From positions 3,819,948 through 3,883,947 of the forward strand of contig VCAZ01000032.1 in NCBI GenBank assembly GCA_005784505.1: a DNA stretch of 64,000 nt. The letters are read 5' to 3'. Shown one piece after another: positions 48,301 to 61,300 of the stretch. The position numbers and the translations under genes are program-made. Position 1 is the first letter of the stretch. Each line of letters opens with the position of its first letter. The notes under the pieces were generated by a model. It worked only from the letters and a program-made list of their open reading frames with translations. It did no database searches and was not told the origin of the DNA. Source of the DNA: Bagarius yarrelli. Its lineage: Eukaryota > Chordata > Actinopteri > Siluriformes > Sisoridae.

Positions 48301-51300
48301 ACATTACAGAAGTTAAGACAAACACAGAAATGTGATTTTTTTTTTTTTCCTTTCTATTAAACTCCAGAGCTGAGATGCACCACAGTAACCAGTAAGAGCG
48401 TAGTACATTACACGATAATACAGTACAGTGACTCAGATCAGCTCTGGAGTGTGATAGACAGAAAAGAATTACATATCCATCTTCATCTCTACCACCTAAA
48501 TGTACAGTGGGAATTTTAAGAAACTCAGAAAGGGGTTCGATTTTTTACCTAAACACTTGTTTGGCCATATAATTTGAGCTTCGTCAAGACGCCAAGACGG
48601 ATATAGAAGTGTGAATAATTTAATTTAATCATACTCCAGAATTGAGATCTGTGTGACTGTATTATAGTGTACTGAACTATACTCATACAGATTACTGTAC
48701 TCTATCTCAGCTCTGGGTTTCTGAATGTTCTGGAATCCTGAGGTGTGACATCAGAGTGTGGTAAGTCTATTAATGTACATCCATTTCCTTTAATATTTAC
48801 ACTGAAATGCATGTTAAAGGTTAATGGGTAATCTGTTAATTTTTAGAACCAGCAGGAATCTTGTACTTTACCATAAATGATCCGAAGTGCTGTAGATACA
48901 AAACCCCATCAGAAGGAAATAAGACTTTTCATGGGAAGCAGTGTATATTCGATGAGACGCAACGTTTTTGACTATATGCTGCGCACCGGTGTGCAGATAA
49001 ACAGACTGCTTACCTGAAATAGCCCCGTTTTACTGAAGAACATAAAGTGAATCCTGGAGATGATCTCCTCATCACCTTCACTCAGGTTTTGAAGCAACGA
49101 GGCAGGAAGAGAGATGCTCGCTAAGGTGTTCTGGACCTCTGACTCAAAATCGATCTAAAACAGATAGAGTAGGTCTAAACAGAAGGATGGAATCTTTTTT
49201 TCAGAAACAAGCTCAATTAGAAAAGCACCACGACGTAGAAGCCTTTCAGGTTTATGCCAACGTGCACCGGGTGTGAAGAACCTCAAGTTCAGCCGTGTAC
49301 CTGAGGGCCTGTTGAGTTTAGTGCCATAAAGGCACTGAAATTGGCTCCAGTGAAGCTGCTGGTGTTGATAGCAGAGATTCCCACTGCCAGGTTCTTAGAT
49401 GTGATGGTCAGTGAAGGACCATCAAACTCGATCTTCTGCACCAGTTTGTCCATGGTTCTTAGTGCCCTGAAAAAAAATAGATCACAATTTTTAAAAATTG
49501 CACAAAACATTATTTTATAGCCGCTAAAGTCTCTAACTCTTAAGATTCTCAGGGTCTGTCTGGCATTCAGATGAATCTACAAAAAAATGTCACTCATAAA
49601 TACACTTGACACTGTGGCGTGATGGCATTTTCATGAATAAATAATATTTCATGAATAAATAATTAAACATAATTCGAAAGTATTAATCAGCACTTAGACC
49701 AGATTTTGCAACCCTCATTCAGTTTTAGGCTTAACAGCAAGCGCTTGTGTTAAAAGGAAGTGCTCTAGATGATTTGCATCCTATGATTCATCCTGGTTGG
49801 CAGTGACGATTCTTTGACCGACCGACAGATAACACCTACATTTCGGAGGTGGCCAGCTGCATGACTTCGGAGCTGATCATCACATTAGAAAGGATGGTGA
49901 CCACGGTGGAAGCCAAGGTGGTGTTGATCCGAGCCACGTTTACTAGTTTGGTCACTACGGTGACGACCTTCGACAGCTGTACGGTGGTAAGCTCGTTGTT
50001 TGTGATGTCGGCCAGTTGAACAGCCACCTCTGCTGCGTTCTCTGTTAAATCAGGATGAAGTGATGAGAAAAGTTGGTCTTTATTATTCATTTTAATTAAG
50101 GATGCACTAATACTGATACTGGTTTGGGTATCCTACTGGTATCGGTATTGGGCCCAATACCCAAAACTTGCATGGCAGACAGCAAACTTTGTTTCGCAAA
50201 AATATCAAGAGGTACAAAAATGGGTTCTTAAAAAACAAGCAATCTAATAAATTATCTGAAAACAAAACACAAAAGTGAGCAGGGAGAATTTCGCTCTAGC
50301 AGTACTGTTACTCGACACTCACTCGACAACCAAACCCGAAGAAACCTTTGCAAGACGAGAAAAAATAGCAAGAAGAAACCAGAGAGCTTTACAAATAATC
50401 CCAAAAAACTACTCGGTCTTTAAAAAATCGTATCTGTGCATCCCTGATTTTAATTTTAAGTTAAAGAGGAAAGCGTCACCTGGTGAAACTTCAATGTCTT
50501 CTATATCTTTGCAGTTCAGGAGATCTGGCTGCTCCCAGAAGGAGGAGTAATTATCTGGACTGAGCATGCTGAGAGACAGAACACATGTTAGGGTGAAAGA
50601 GAAGATCCAGAGGATTGTTTAATCTAAAACTCTTGAGATTACATCAGTAAACACTGTAGACGTGTGTGATTAAACCCTGGAGTTCCAACGCACCAGGTCC
50701 TGGAGGCGTTCTGTTCTTTATAAGGGAAACAAGGGATGAAATAGGTAACCAGCGGTCGACTCTCCGGCCATTTATAATGCAGAGACGTCTCCTCCGCCGG
50801 ACAGTTTTCTGCAGATTAAATCAACTCCTTCAGTTAGAAGAAGACACTTAACAATATTCCGGGTTTGATCAAATAAAGTAGAGAAATGAATAAATAGGTA
50901 TTTTAACAGTAGAGGAGCAACTTAATAAATTCTAAAAACTATTGTTAGAAAAACTATTCGTTTTGTGGTTTAAAAAACAGATCAAGGATTTATGTTCCTA
51001 CCGACTGAGTTCACAGCAATGTTCTCTAGCGTGAATCCGTCTGTAGCAGCGTTCTGCAGCTTTTTTGTGATGTCGACTTCGCTTAGAAGTTTACCTGTAG
51101 TGTTTCTATACACCAGCAGGGCTTTACAAGAAAACCTGAAACAAAAACAACAACATTATACATGTATACATATAGTGAGGGGAAAAAATATCTGATCCCC
51201 TGCTGATTTTGTACATTTGTCCACTCCTGTCCCTTACATCCTTGGATAGCTATTTGGACTTGGCTGTAATTGTATATGTATATAGATATGTGTGAGTGTA

Positions 51301-51684
51301 CAAGTAGAGGTGTAACACTTTACCTTTTAACTGCAGTTTCGGAAAAATTAGTGGCAGAAAGAATTCTGGGAAAAAAAACAGCAAAGCTTAATAAGAGAAG
51401 TGGTAACTTAGAGGTTAAGGTGTTGGACTGCTGATCTGAAAATCATGGGTTCAATATCTAGCACTACCAAGAAAACGCTGGGCCCCTGAGCAAGGCCCCT
51501 TAACCCCTATCGGTTCGATAAAAAAAAAAAATTGAAATAATTCAATAGTCTCTCTGGATTATTAAGCGTCTACCAAGTGCCAGAAATGTAATGTTGAGAT
51601 CCAGTGCTATCAGAAATCTCACCTGAGATTTGTTGCATAAACGGTGTGATTCCAGTCCTGAAAAGTTTGGTTTAACTGTAAAAC

Positions 51685-51731
<47 letters not shown>

Positions 51732-54700
51732 GTAAATAAACAGTGTATATATGGATCTGATGTAAATGTGTCTATGAGCATTAGACTGTAGAGTAGACAC
51801 GGAGCAGACTCCTACCCAATGTGCTACAGCTTCATCTGTGAGTTGCTGGTCATCTGCTAGAGTTAAAGAAATCCTGTAGAAGGTGAACTCTGAAAATTCA
51901 AACAGTAATAACGATTAGTTAAATTCCTGGAACAGGCGTGAGGTCAGTTAGTAGTAAAGACATTTTGCAGTAGTGCAGCATTCTGTGTAGCGCAGCAGTA
52001 AAACAATAAACACACGACAATTAATAAATAAATCCTTAAATTTTTTTTCCCTTTTAGTTCATTTTTTGTTTAAATGTATTATTTTATGTTTTAATGTATT
52101 TAATTATCATACAGCAGATTTTCTTAAACTGAATATTTTATAAATAAAGATTATATATATATATATTATTCTGTACACAACATTCACATTTAAAGTGAAT
52201 CATCTGAGTGTGTGCTCAAATAGAAATAGTCTACTGCTGTACCCCACAGCTGCCACACGATGGCGTTCAGGTACTTCATGGTTAGTGTGGAATTAGAGCT
52301 CAGTGCATCTCTACTCCATGCCAAAACCTTCTTAGGAGACAACCGGACAATCAACACATTCACAAAGAACATCGATTTAGCCATATGTGAAACATCTAGC
52401 TAGGTTTGGTTTAGCAGTCTCCTAAGAAAGCCAACTAAAATCAAACTGAGTTGCTACGTGAAGAAGGTTCAGAAATGGTTTATTTGTGGTGTTGTTAATG
52501 TCTATCTATTGCTACTAAAATGAAATCAAGATCTTTCTAAGAATCTGGATAAAATGGACAGGCTAGCTGATTGATCGATTGATTCGTCCCTTGAAACCAC
52601 CATTCTGCAAACAGAAATATAAGATTAGGAGGAAGCTACATCTTCTTCTAAGATTGATGGCATTATTGGAAAACATACTGTTCCCAGGTGAAAGTCCACA
52701 ATGACAAGAAGGGGAAAAGAGCGTTTTACATGGGCACGGGATCAGTTCAGAGGACTCTGTGGCGCTTCCATGAGTGGCAGCAGTGGGCTCTAAGAGCACG
52801 TCTGCAATGACTCCCTGAGGAGGGGAAACCAGAGGAAACGTGCCATTTCTGGAGACAAAGGACGAGTGGTGAGCAGCCGGGGGAGATGGATGCATTTCTT
52901 GATCTGTGGCGATGGGAGGAACAATCAGGACATTGTTGGTGTTGCTGGAGGGCTTCGCTGATTCATTCTTAAACCAAAAAAAAACTGCTCTGTTGTTGAG
53001 AACTGAGTCTGTTTAGTGTCCATAACTTCCTTACTTACAAAGCTAGTATCCACTGGGTGAATGTCCAGACCAAGGCTATGTACACTTGCTTCCAATGTTA
53101 AAGGCCATGATTCTCTGCTGGGAAAGGTGGACGCATAATGAAATCCATTGGTTACTTGAGGAAAGCCTGACATGTGATTATCTTCTGTGTTTGAAAAAGA
53201 AAGTGGTATGTCCCCACTCAGGACTGGCGTCATGGGGGGCATTGAACTGAATATAAAAAAGCTGGGTTTGGTCAGCAGCTTAGATGGTGAGATACTGAGT
53301 GTATTGCCTCCACTGTGCCTTGTGACGACTCCGCCCGAGATAATACTGGATCCAGCTGTTCTTTCAAGGCTGTAGGTTCTTGTGGGATTGACTGGTAGTG
53401 GTGGTCTGCTTGTGATATAGGTCCTTGTATTTAGGAAAACTGCTGGCTGATACATTGAAGATGTAAATGTGTTTCTCACTACCGGTGGTTGATTCACCGG
53501 AATCTTCCTCAGACTGGGAAGCGAATCCAGTTTCATCTGAAAGAAGGGTTGAAAGCTGAGGAATCATTAAACGCTCTTGAGAATCATCAAAATCGTTTGA
53601 ACTTCCCTCAGATAAAAATGGTCTTCTATGGAGGTCTGGAGCGATGGCATGTGAGAGGAATGGTGATGTTATTGAGGCAGTGAAGTTAGACACGGCTGTC
53701 TGATTTCCTGTGTGGATCCCTTCCCCAGAGATATTCACCTCTTCCGTGGCCTTCAAAGCATCCAGTAACCCAGAAGATGAAATTAAATCAGACCCATAAT
53801 AGATATGTACAGGTTCAATTGAGCGGAACCTGAGAAAGCTAGCATCCATTTGTGTGTCCAAGCTTGAGTTAAGGGGTGAGGAAGGAGAGATGCTCCATCT
53901 ATCAGACAGGAGCTGTGCTGAAAAACCTACACTCATTGATATATTAACAGAATATGATTGATCTTCTTGGCTGTAAAAAGGCTCTAGATTCTCAGGGTTA
54001 GGGTAAGGGTTGGATTCAGGGTTAGAGTTGGGGTCAGTATTGGGGTTAGGGTTTACATGTGATAGATGCAGCCTCTGAAGTGAGTCTACATTAGATTGGC
54101 CAGCACCAGAAGAAAGAAAGCTTTCAAAAGTGCCAAATGGTAGAGTCTGAGACGGACTGATGTTGACTCCATGATGAACTTCCATTGGGCTGGGTGCCCC
54201 TGCTCCGAGTGCAAAGCTGCTTTGTAAATAGATCTGACTGACTGTTAAAGGTTCTGTGATCAATCCTTTACCTGGGATATAATCGGAGGAAAACCGCAGA
54301 GAAGCAGTGATGCTTGGTGTGATCTGTGTAACCGTGTACTGTTGCTCTAAAGTTCCAGTCTGTCCATGTGCTGTGTGTGTGGGTCGCTGCACAGCAGACA
54401 CTCTGATACACCCTGTAAAGATACACTGAGTACCTGTAACCCCTGGGAGAGCCCAGTTCACAGTGCTCGTTGAGCCAGAGAGGGTTGTAGATATAGATGG
54501 TTTTGAGATTGAGAGAGGTTCTGCTGTGTGTCCTTTTAGTCTGCTCAATCCGTATTGGACCATTTGATCGTCTGACTCTCGTGGAGATTCGATAAGCATC
54601 TTGCTGTTCTGTGTTTCAGCTCGCTGAAAGGCGGCTTTATCTGTGCTAGCAGGAACACTTGCCTTTTTTAACAGCGATGTGTTGGGGCTGGTGGTGGCCA

Positions 54701-57700
54701 GACCTCCATCCAGAGAGTAGGAAGCTTCTAATTCAAACAAACTGAAAAGATTTTCATCAAAATCAATATCATACATAAATGTGTCTGAACCAAATACTGA
54801 AATGTCCAGTTCTTCAGAGCTGTCCTCAGTGCTCTCACTCAGGTCCAACCGGGTAGGCAATGGCTTATTCTTTCGCATACTGACCGACGCAACATGGAAG
54901 GATTTTTCAGTCTGGTTATGTGGCCAGAGTACATGGGAATATGTTGGCCTTCCTGTTAGGTTCTTGGCATTAGTTCGAGCCTCAGGGGAAACGTGAGCCA
55001 CTCTTTTTGTCGGTAAAGGCGGCGCTTTAGTCACATGTATAGCAGCGTATTTAGGCGTCTGAGTGACTGCGGTCTCTGGTTTCTTTCTGACAGGCCAAAT
55101 GAGAGGAGTGGAAATAAAGCCAAGAGAGGATTTAGAACTTCGCGCAGCAGGAGCAACTGGAGGCTGAGAAGAATGAGGAGAAGCAGAGGATCCTGCTGCT
55201 GAGCGTGGAGACAGACGCAGCAACCACCATAAAACTACAGCCGTCTCTTTCACTGCGGCAACAGCAAAGAGGCGATACAGAATGGAAAAAGACGAGTGTT
55301 ATTGATCTTCAGACAAATATACATAACCATATACACCACTGTACAACACTGTACAACACTGTAAACCATTGCTAACAGATTAGAAAGTGTGTGACTCCCA
55401 GTGAGCTCTGGAGACACGTACCGGAATCTACCAGGATCCTCAATTTCTAAATAAGCTATGAATAAAAGTTGAAATAAGGAAGTATCCATGCTGTTTTGGA
55501 TCAGATTTTGGTGAACAAGAAGATAACAGATAACATGATAATTTATAATGGGGGAAAACTGTTATTGAATGTGAGAAGTAAAGTGCACCAGGAAAAAGAT
55601 GAACAAAGTACAGCAAAAAGAGAAGATTGCAGTCTGAAGATAATAAAATAGAATAATAAATAATTTAAACAAACTACCTATCGTTTAAATATTTATTTAT
55701 ATCTTTTTTAAGCTAATAATGCTAATAATTTAAGCTAATAATGTCACGGTTGCCAGATTTTTAAAGCTGCTAGGTCAATAAAAAAAATATATATGAAGTG
55801 TTTCTACGATGCACAGAAAATGTTTAATTACCAGATTTAACTTCATTCTTTGCCATTTTTTATGCTTAATTCATTTAGCTACTGATCCGGTGGTGGACTT
55901 TACACTGGTCTATTACTGGTTAGTCTAAACATTTGTAGGGTTACTAAAATATTCTCCAAACCAAACACACAATTGTTTATGAGTCTCTACCGGTTCACAT
56001 TGTACCTCACAATAAACACACCAGAAATCTTCCGAAAAGAAAAAAACAACCTTTTTTCTTTCTTTGTGAAACTTGGCAGCCCACAGACATCTGGATATAA
56101 ACCCACTCCCAACCCTGATAACAAATACCTTACTTATCCTGGAGAGTTCTCTGAGGGCGGTGGCCCTTCAGTTATGTTTCATCACAAAATTGGTTGTATC
56201 AATGCTTAAGTTTTAGGTTTTTAACTCCTGCACACCACCAAAAGATGGACAATGGATCTAAGCACCAGAACTGGGCTAAAAAAAACTAACAACAAGCAAA
56301 AAGTTGTTACATCCAAAAAAAATATTAAATACTACTAATATTATTACAATAACGCTGAAGGGGAAATGACAACTGTATGAGGCAACTGATAGTAGAACAG
56401 CAATGAAAGGCTGGTGTGAGAAAATAAAGCTAATTTTTTCACCTTTAATATTCCTACCTTTACTTTCAGGTGAAAAACAAGCAACAACCTTGTGTGGAAC
56501 GCCACTGGGATCAAAACTAATCAATCACAAGTTTAATTAAAGTAAAAAAACCAACTTTGGTACATCTTCTTGGTTTTCATGTGATCCAATAAGAACTGTT
56601 TAAGCGTGATACTGAGAGAAATACTTTTAACATCGCATTTAATCACCCTACGATTAAAGCATGGTGGTGGCAGCATCACACTACAGAGCTGATTCTCTAA
56701 AGCTGGGACTGAAGTCTGAAGCCCGTAAAAAAAAATTGCAGGTTAATTTCATCACATATTTCTTTTGGGGGGTTGTGTAAACTTAATCCACTGCATGAGT
56801 TTGTTCTTGTTATGCTAAGCTACATTCTGTTTGAGAGATTTTGGCTGTCTAGTTCTATCACATTAAATTGTGGGATCAACTTATAGAGTAAATATTACAC
56901 CAGAATTTTTTAGGTTTGATTAAAAAATCATTCAGAACTAATAATAATAATAATAATAAAACTATAATAAACCTGTAATAATAATCTTTATCACTGCACA
57001 CAGTGAATCTGTCAGTGCTGAATCTTACCAGTACGGGCACTGTCGATGGTTGGTGAAGCTGTAGCAGGTGAAGGAGTTTGAACTAGTAACAGCACAAAGC
57101 ATGAAGCGGTTAGAACACACATGCTAGTTGGAGTTAAAAAAAAAAAAATGGTGGAAATGCTGCTGCTTACCGGTGGCTAAGGGAAGGCTAGGAGGAGTGC
57201 TGGAGGAAACGGTTAGAGAAACATCTGACAAAGAAGAGGGTGATGAATGCTTTCACATCACAAACATGCGTCAGTGTGAGGTGTGTGTACGCTACAGTAT
57301 CTTTCCACACACAACTGACATAAGGTTAAAGTATAGTTTAGGTTTAGGTTAGTGCACAGGACAGAGTACAGTAAAAGTGAAATATTAGGAAACTGAGACA
57401 GCGATACTAGAAAGGGTGTCAATAATTTTTAAGCTAGTCTTCTGAACCAAATATACTGTTAATATAAAAATTACACACTCTTTCCTAAAAAGCTAAAAGA
57501 ACTTTACTGCACTCTACCCATACCAACAATGGCCATCTGTCTACCCTCATCTCTGTTATTCCTCTATTCATTTGGGAGGAGTCTGATGAAAGGTCTGATT
57601 GTAGCCTGCGTTCCGTCAAATGAGTCATGCATTATGGATAGGACTAATCAGACCGATGAGTTCTCTGAGATTAGATAGGGTAAAACTGAGCGCTGGTGTG

Positions 57701-58042
57701 GTGAGGTCAGACAGAAATGGGTTTAATCACTAATGCCGAGAACCGCTTAAATCAGATACAAACAAAATCAAGCAAACACACAAATCAGTGTTATTATGAA
57801 ATAATACAAATGTCACTTATGCTACACTGATACACACACACATTTCCCATAATAAATACATACATAAATCCTGCACATAAGCAAAGACGCAGGAAGGACA
57901 TTTACACTGAGGACAACTTATTTCATCTGAAATCTCTGGCCAAAAGTTTGTGGACACTTTACCAGCATCTCCACATAAGCATGTCAAGACAAGCCACCTT
58001 TTTTTATATATAATATTTTGACAATAGAGATTGTGTCTTTAT

Positions 58043-58101
<59 letters not shown>

Positions 58102-58187
58102 GTATCTCTCTATCTATCTATCTATTTATCTATTATTCTATCTTCTAGATCTATCTGTCTATCTGTCTGTATCTCCCTATCTATCTG

Positions 58188-58252
<65 letters not shown>

Positions 58253-58259
58253 GTATCTC

Positions 58260-58327
<68 letters not shown>

Positions 58328-61300
58328 GCAGCAACTCAGTCTGGTCACTTCCTGCGTCCTTGCTAACAATGAAGTGTGATGTGATGCAGTGAGGCTCAGA
58401 CGTTTGCTTACCGTTGGTTCTTGAATTAGTAGGAATGGTGTTAGTGGTGGCAGTGGATGGGGTAGATGGATTGGATGGAGTGGGAGTTGTTAGAAATGCT
58501 GGTGGCAGGAATGGAGAAAGGTTACACTTTAAAACCAGGTTTAAGGCAACACTGAAGATCCAGCCGCTGAGCAGTGAAACAGTCTCACAGCACAAACACG
58601 AGCAAGAGAAAACCTTAACACTGTAATACACACGTCTCAAAGGGATGAAGGACGAGAACTCATCCCCAGCTCTTATTTATCTGTTACGTTAAAACGGAAA
58701 ATAACTGTAAACAGACGAGTATAGATGACACACACACATATACACACACACACCTGCACTGACACTTAATGACATAATAAAACTGGACTGGAAGATTTTA
58801 CGGCCCGTGCAGCAGCAGCAGGACGGCGTCTTACTGACTGCAACTTTAACCAGGACTTTTTACAGACTTACAGTAAAACAAACGTCTGCAGAAGGACGCT
58901 GAGTGGTTAAACTGTATCTGTAACTGATCTCTACACTATCTCAAACCTATCTGCCTGATTTCATCGAGGATAAAAGGGAAAAGTGTGTGTGTTTCTATTC
59001 TACCTGGACAGCTCACACCAGAAGACACACAGCCGGAGCTCTGGGAAGTGGAGGCAGGAACAGCGGTACCTAAATAAATACAAAATAAATCTATTAAGAC
59101 ATGCCTTCATAACGGAGTGTTAAAGAAAACACACAGGCAGAGTATTGATGACGATGATGATGGTGAGAATGTTGATGATGATAATCATTGATCATGGATG
59201 ATGAATGATGGTTATAATGATGATGATGATGATGAAGACAATTAATTATTGTCCATTATCTGGAATTTTGTAAATAAATGTACAGAATATTAATATTTTC
59301 CTTCGTGGCCCCGAAACCTGACGGCATTTATGGGAGTAAACCGGTTAACTGAGGTTTGGGAGCAAGGTCACGCCTAAGCAATCACCTGACTTCCCTTTAT
59401 ATATCAGGCTGCTCCGTATCGCACTGTTTGTCTCTTTCTCTTATACTCTGCGATGCATCCAGAGATACAGTTCAACTTACCTGATTCAATCAAACATCTT
59501 AATTCGCCTACTTTGAGGAATACTTTTCCTTACTCGCAGTCAATCTTTCAAACATTTGTGCTCCACTGTGCACATCCCTAAGCCTCGCGAGTTCTCTCTT
59601 ACAAACTCATTTCAAGAAGATTCTCAGAATGGTTTTCAAGTTATTTCTCTCTGCCAGCTAGTTCTAGGCATCAAGACTGCATTCTCATAGTAAATAAATA
59701 ATCAAGACAGAATCCTTGCGCCCATCGCAGGCCTCTCCTCTACCAATCAACTTCCTTTACAGCGCTTTCGCCGCAAATCCACCGGAGCCAAGAACAATCA
59801 GCAACTGGATTTTGGCTTGTCCTCAATGTGCTCCTAAATCCAAGGGCATCTATTTCAGTCACACAGACTACATTTAGTATCAATCAAAACGTCTGTAACA
59901 ACAACCCCTAAGTCCCCAGAGTTTACCGCAAGAGTGTCATACTCTGTCAAATGCAACATCACATGGAATTTTCTGCCACAGCTTCAGATAGCAGCTTTCC
60001 CTATGCCGGCCGCAATTCCAAGCCACACCTGCTGAATATGTTTCTTTTTCATCCTTTCATCCCAACATCCATTCCTTCACTCTTATTTCAACCACTCTCA
60101 GCAAGACGGCTTCTGATTTCTCTGTTCCTTAAACAGCTTTACTCCCAGCCCAGGGTCCACACCCAACACCCCATGGGACCCTACCTTGCAAAATTTAGAT
60201 TAAGATTTAGATCTTGCCCATCTTATCCAGCCATCCCTCATTTGCCAGCCTAGCAAATTGCAAACCAGCTTAGGCACCTTATCACGAAGAGGACGACTAA
60301 TCCTATATCAGGGTCGCAGGATGGTGCACAATAACTTTAACCATCTGGGCTGTTTCCTGTCTAACTACAAGCTACTCCACACCTGCTCATTCTGCGGCGG
60401 AACTCATGCAAGAAGCTCCTGCCTTTACAGCCATACCACACCAGCAGAGCATAGCATCAATCCAATTACAGTAAAAGCCTAATTAGCCACTAATAAAATT
60501 AAAAAATCACCCCAATAGTAAATTCGTCAACTTTCTCATAAATGGTTTTGGAAACGGTTTTCATCCAGGTATAGAAATCACACATGACACTTCCCATAGA
60601 TCTTCTAACATTCAGTTCCCCCTCTCAGAACATAGTTACTAGGCTAGTACCTGGACTACTAGCAGAGAGGTGGAAAATAAATTCTTGATTTTTTTAACAA
60701 ACCACCATTCTCAGTCATTTATAGGCATTGCAAGCCATAAATACTCAGAAAAAAGAGACTGATAATCGACTTATCTTCTGCCTACAGTACTTACATCCCA
60801 AGTATTAACAGTATCGTCATAGCCACAAACTATTCCATGCAATACACTATTATTGACCAAACCATCATACTCATATATCTGGCAGGCCACAGAGTCCAGC
60901 TTGCCAAAACAGATATCAACAATACCCTCAAAATTTTGCCTATCTGTTCAAAATTTTTTAATTTTTGTCTTTTGGAAAGTACACCTAACATATGGTTGCA
61001 GAAGCAGCCCTAAGATCTTTGACTTTCTCCAGAAGCAATATGACCTCCAACTCTTCAACAACCTTCTAATCATCATGCCGTCATCAGCACCACCACGATC
61101 AGGACTTTCCACAATAATCAATGTTCTTATCAAACTTGGTGTTTCAATATCAGAGGAGAAACCTCAGGCTCTCACACTTTTATCAAGATTCTGGGTATCA
61201 CTCTCGACGCAAATTCATTTCAAGCATCTCTGCCCCCACAAAATTCCACCAAAGTTTCCTGCATCTTGTACCTGCAGGTGTACAAAGCGCCAACTATTAG

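Noticed and set aside
52190..52384. Minus-strand 64-codon ORF as a stalk exon or transposase piece
   Set aside because: No flanking splice sites in phase and no recognisable motif.
52925..55253. Frameshift mutation in the receptor mucin exon
   Set aside because: Splicing from a phase-1 donor at 53,483 or 53,498 to the acceptor at 53,184 explains the frame change with good splice sites and keeps the downstream frame.
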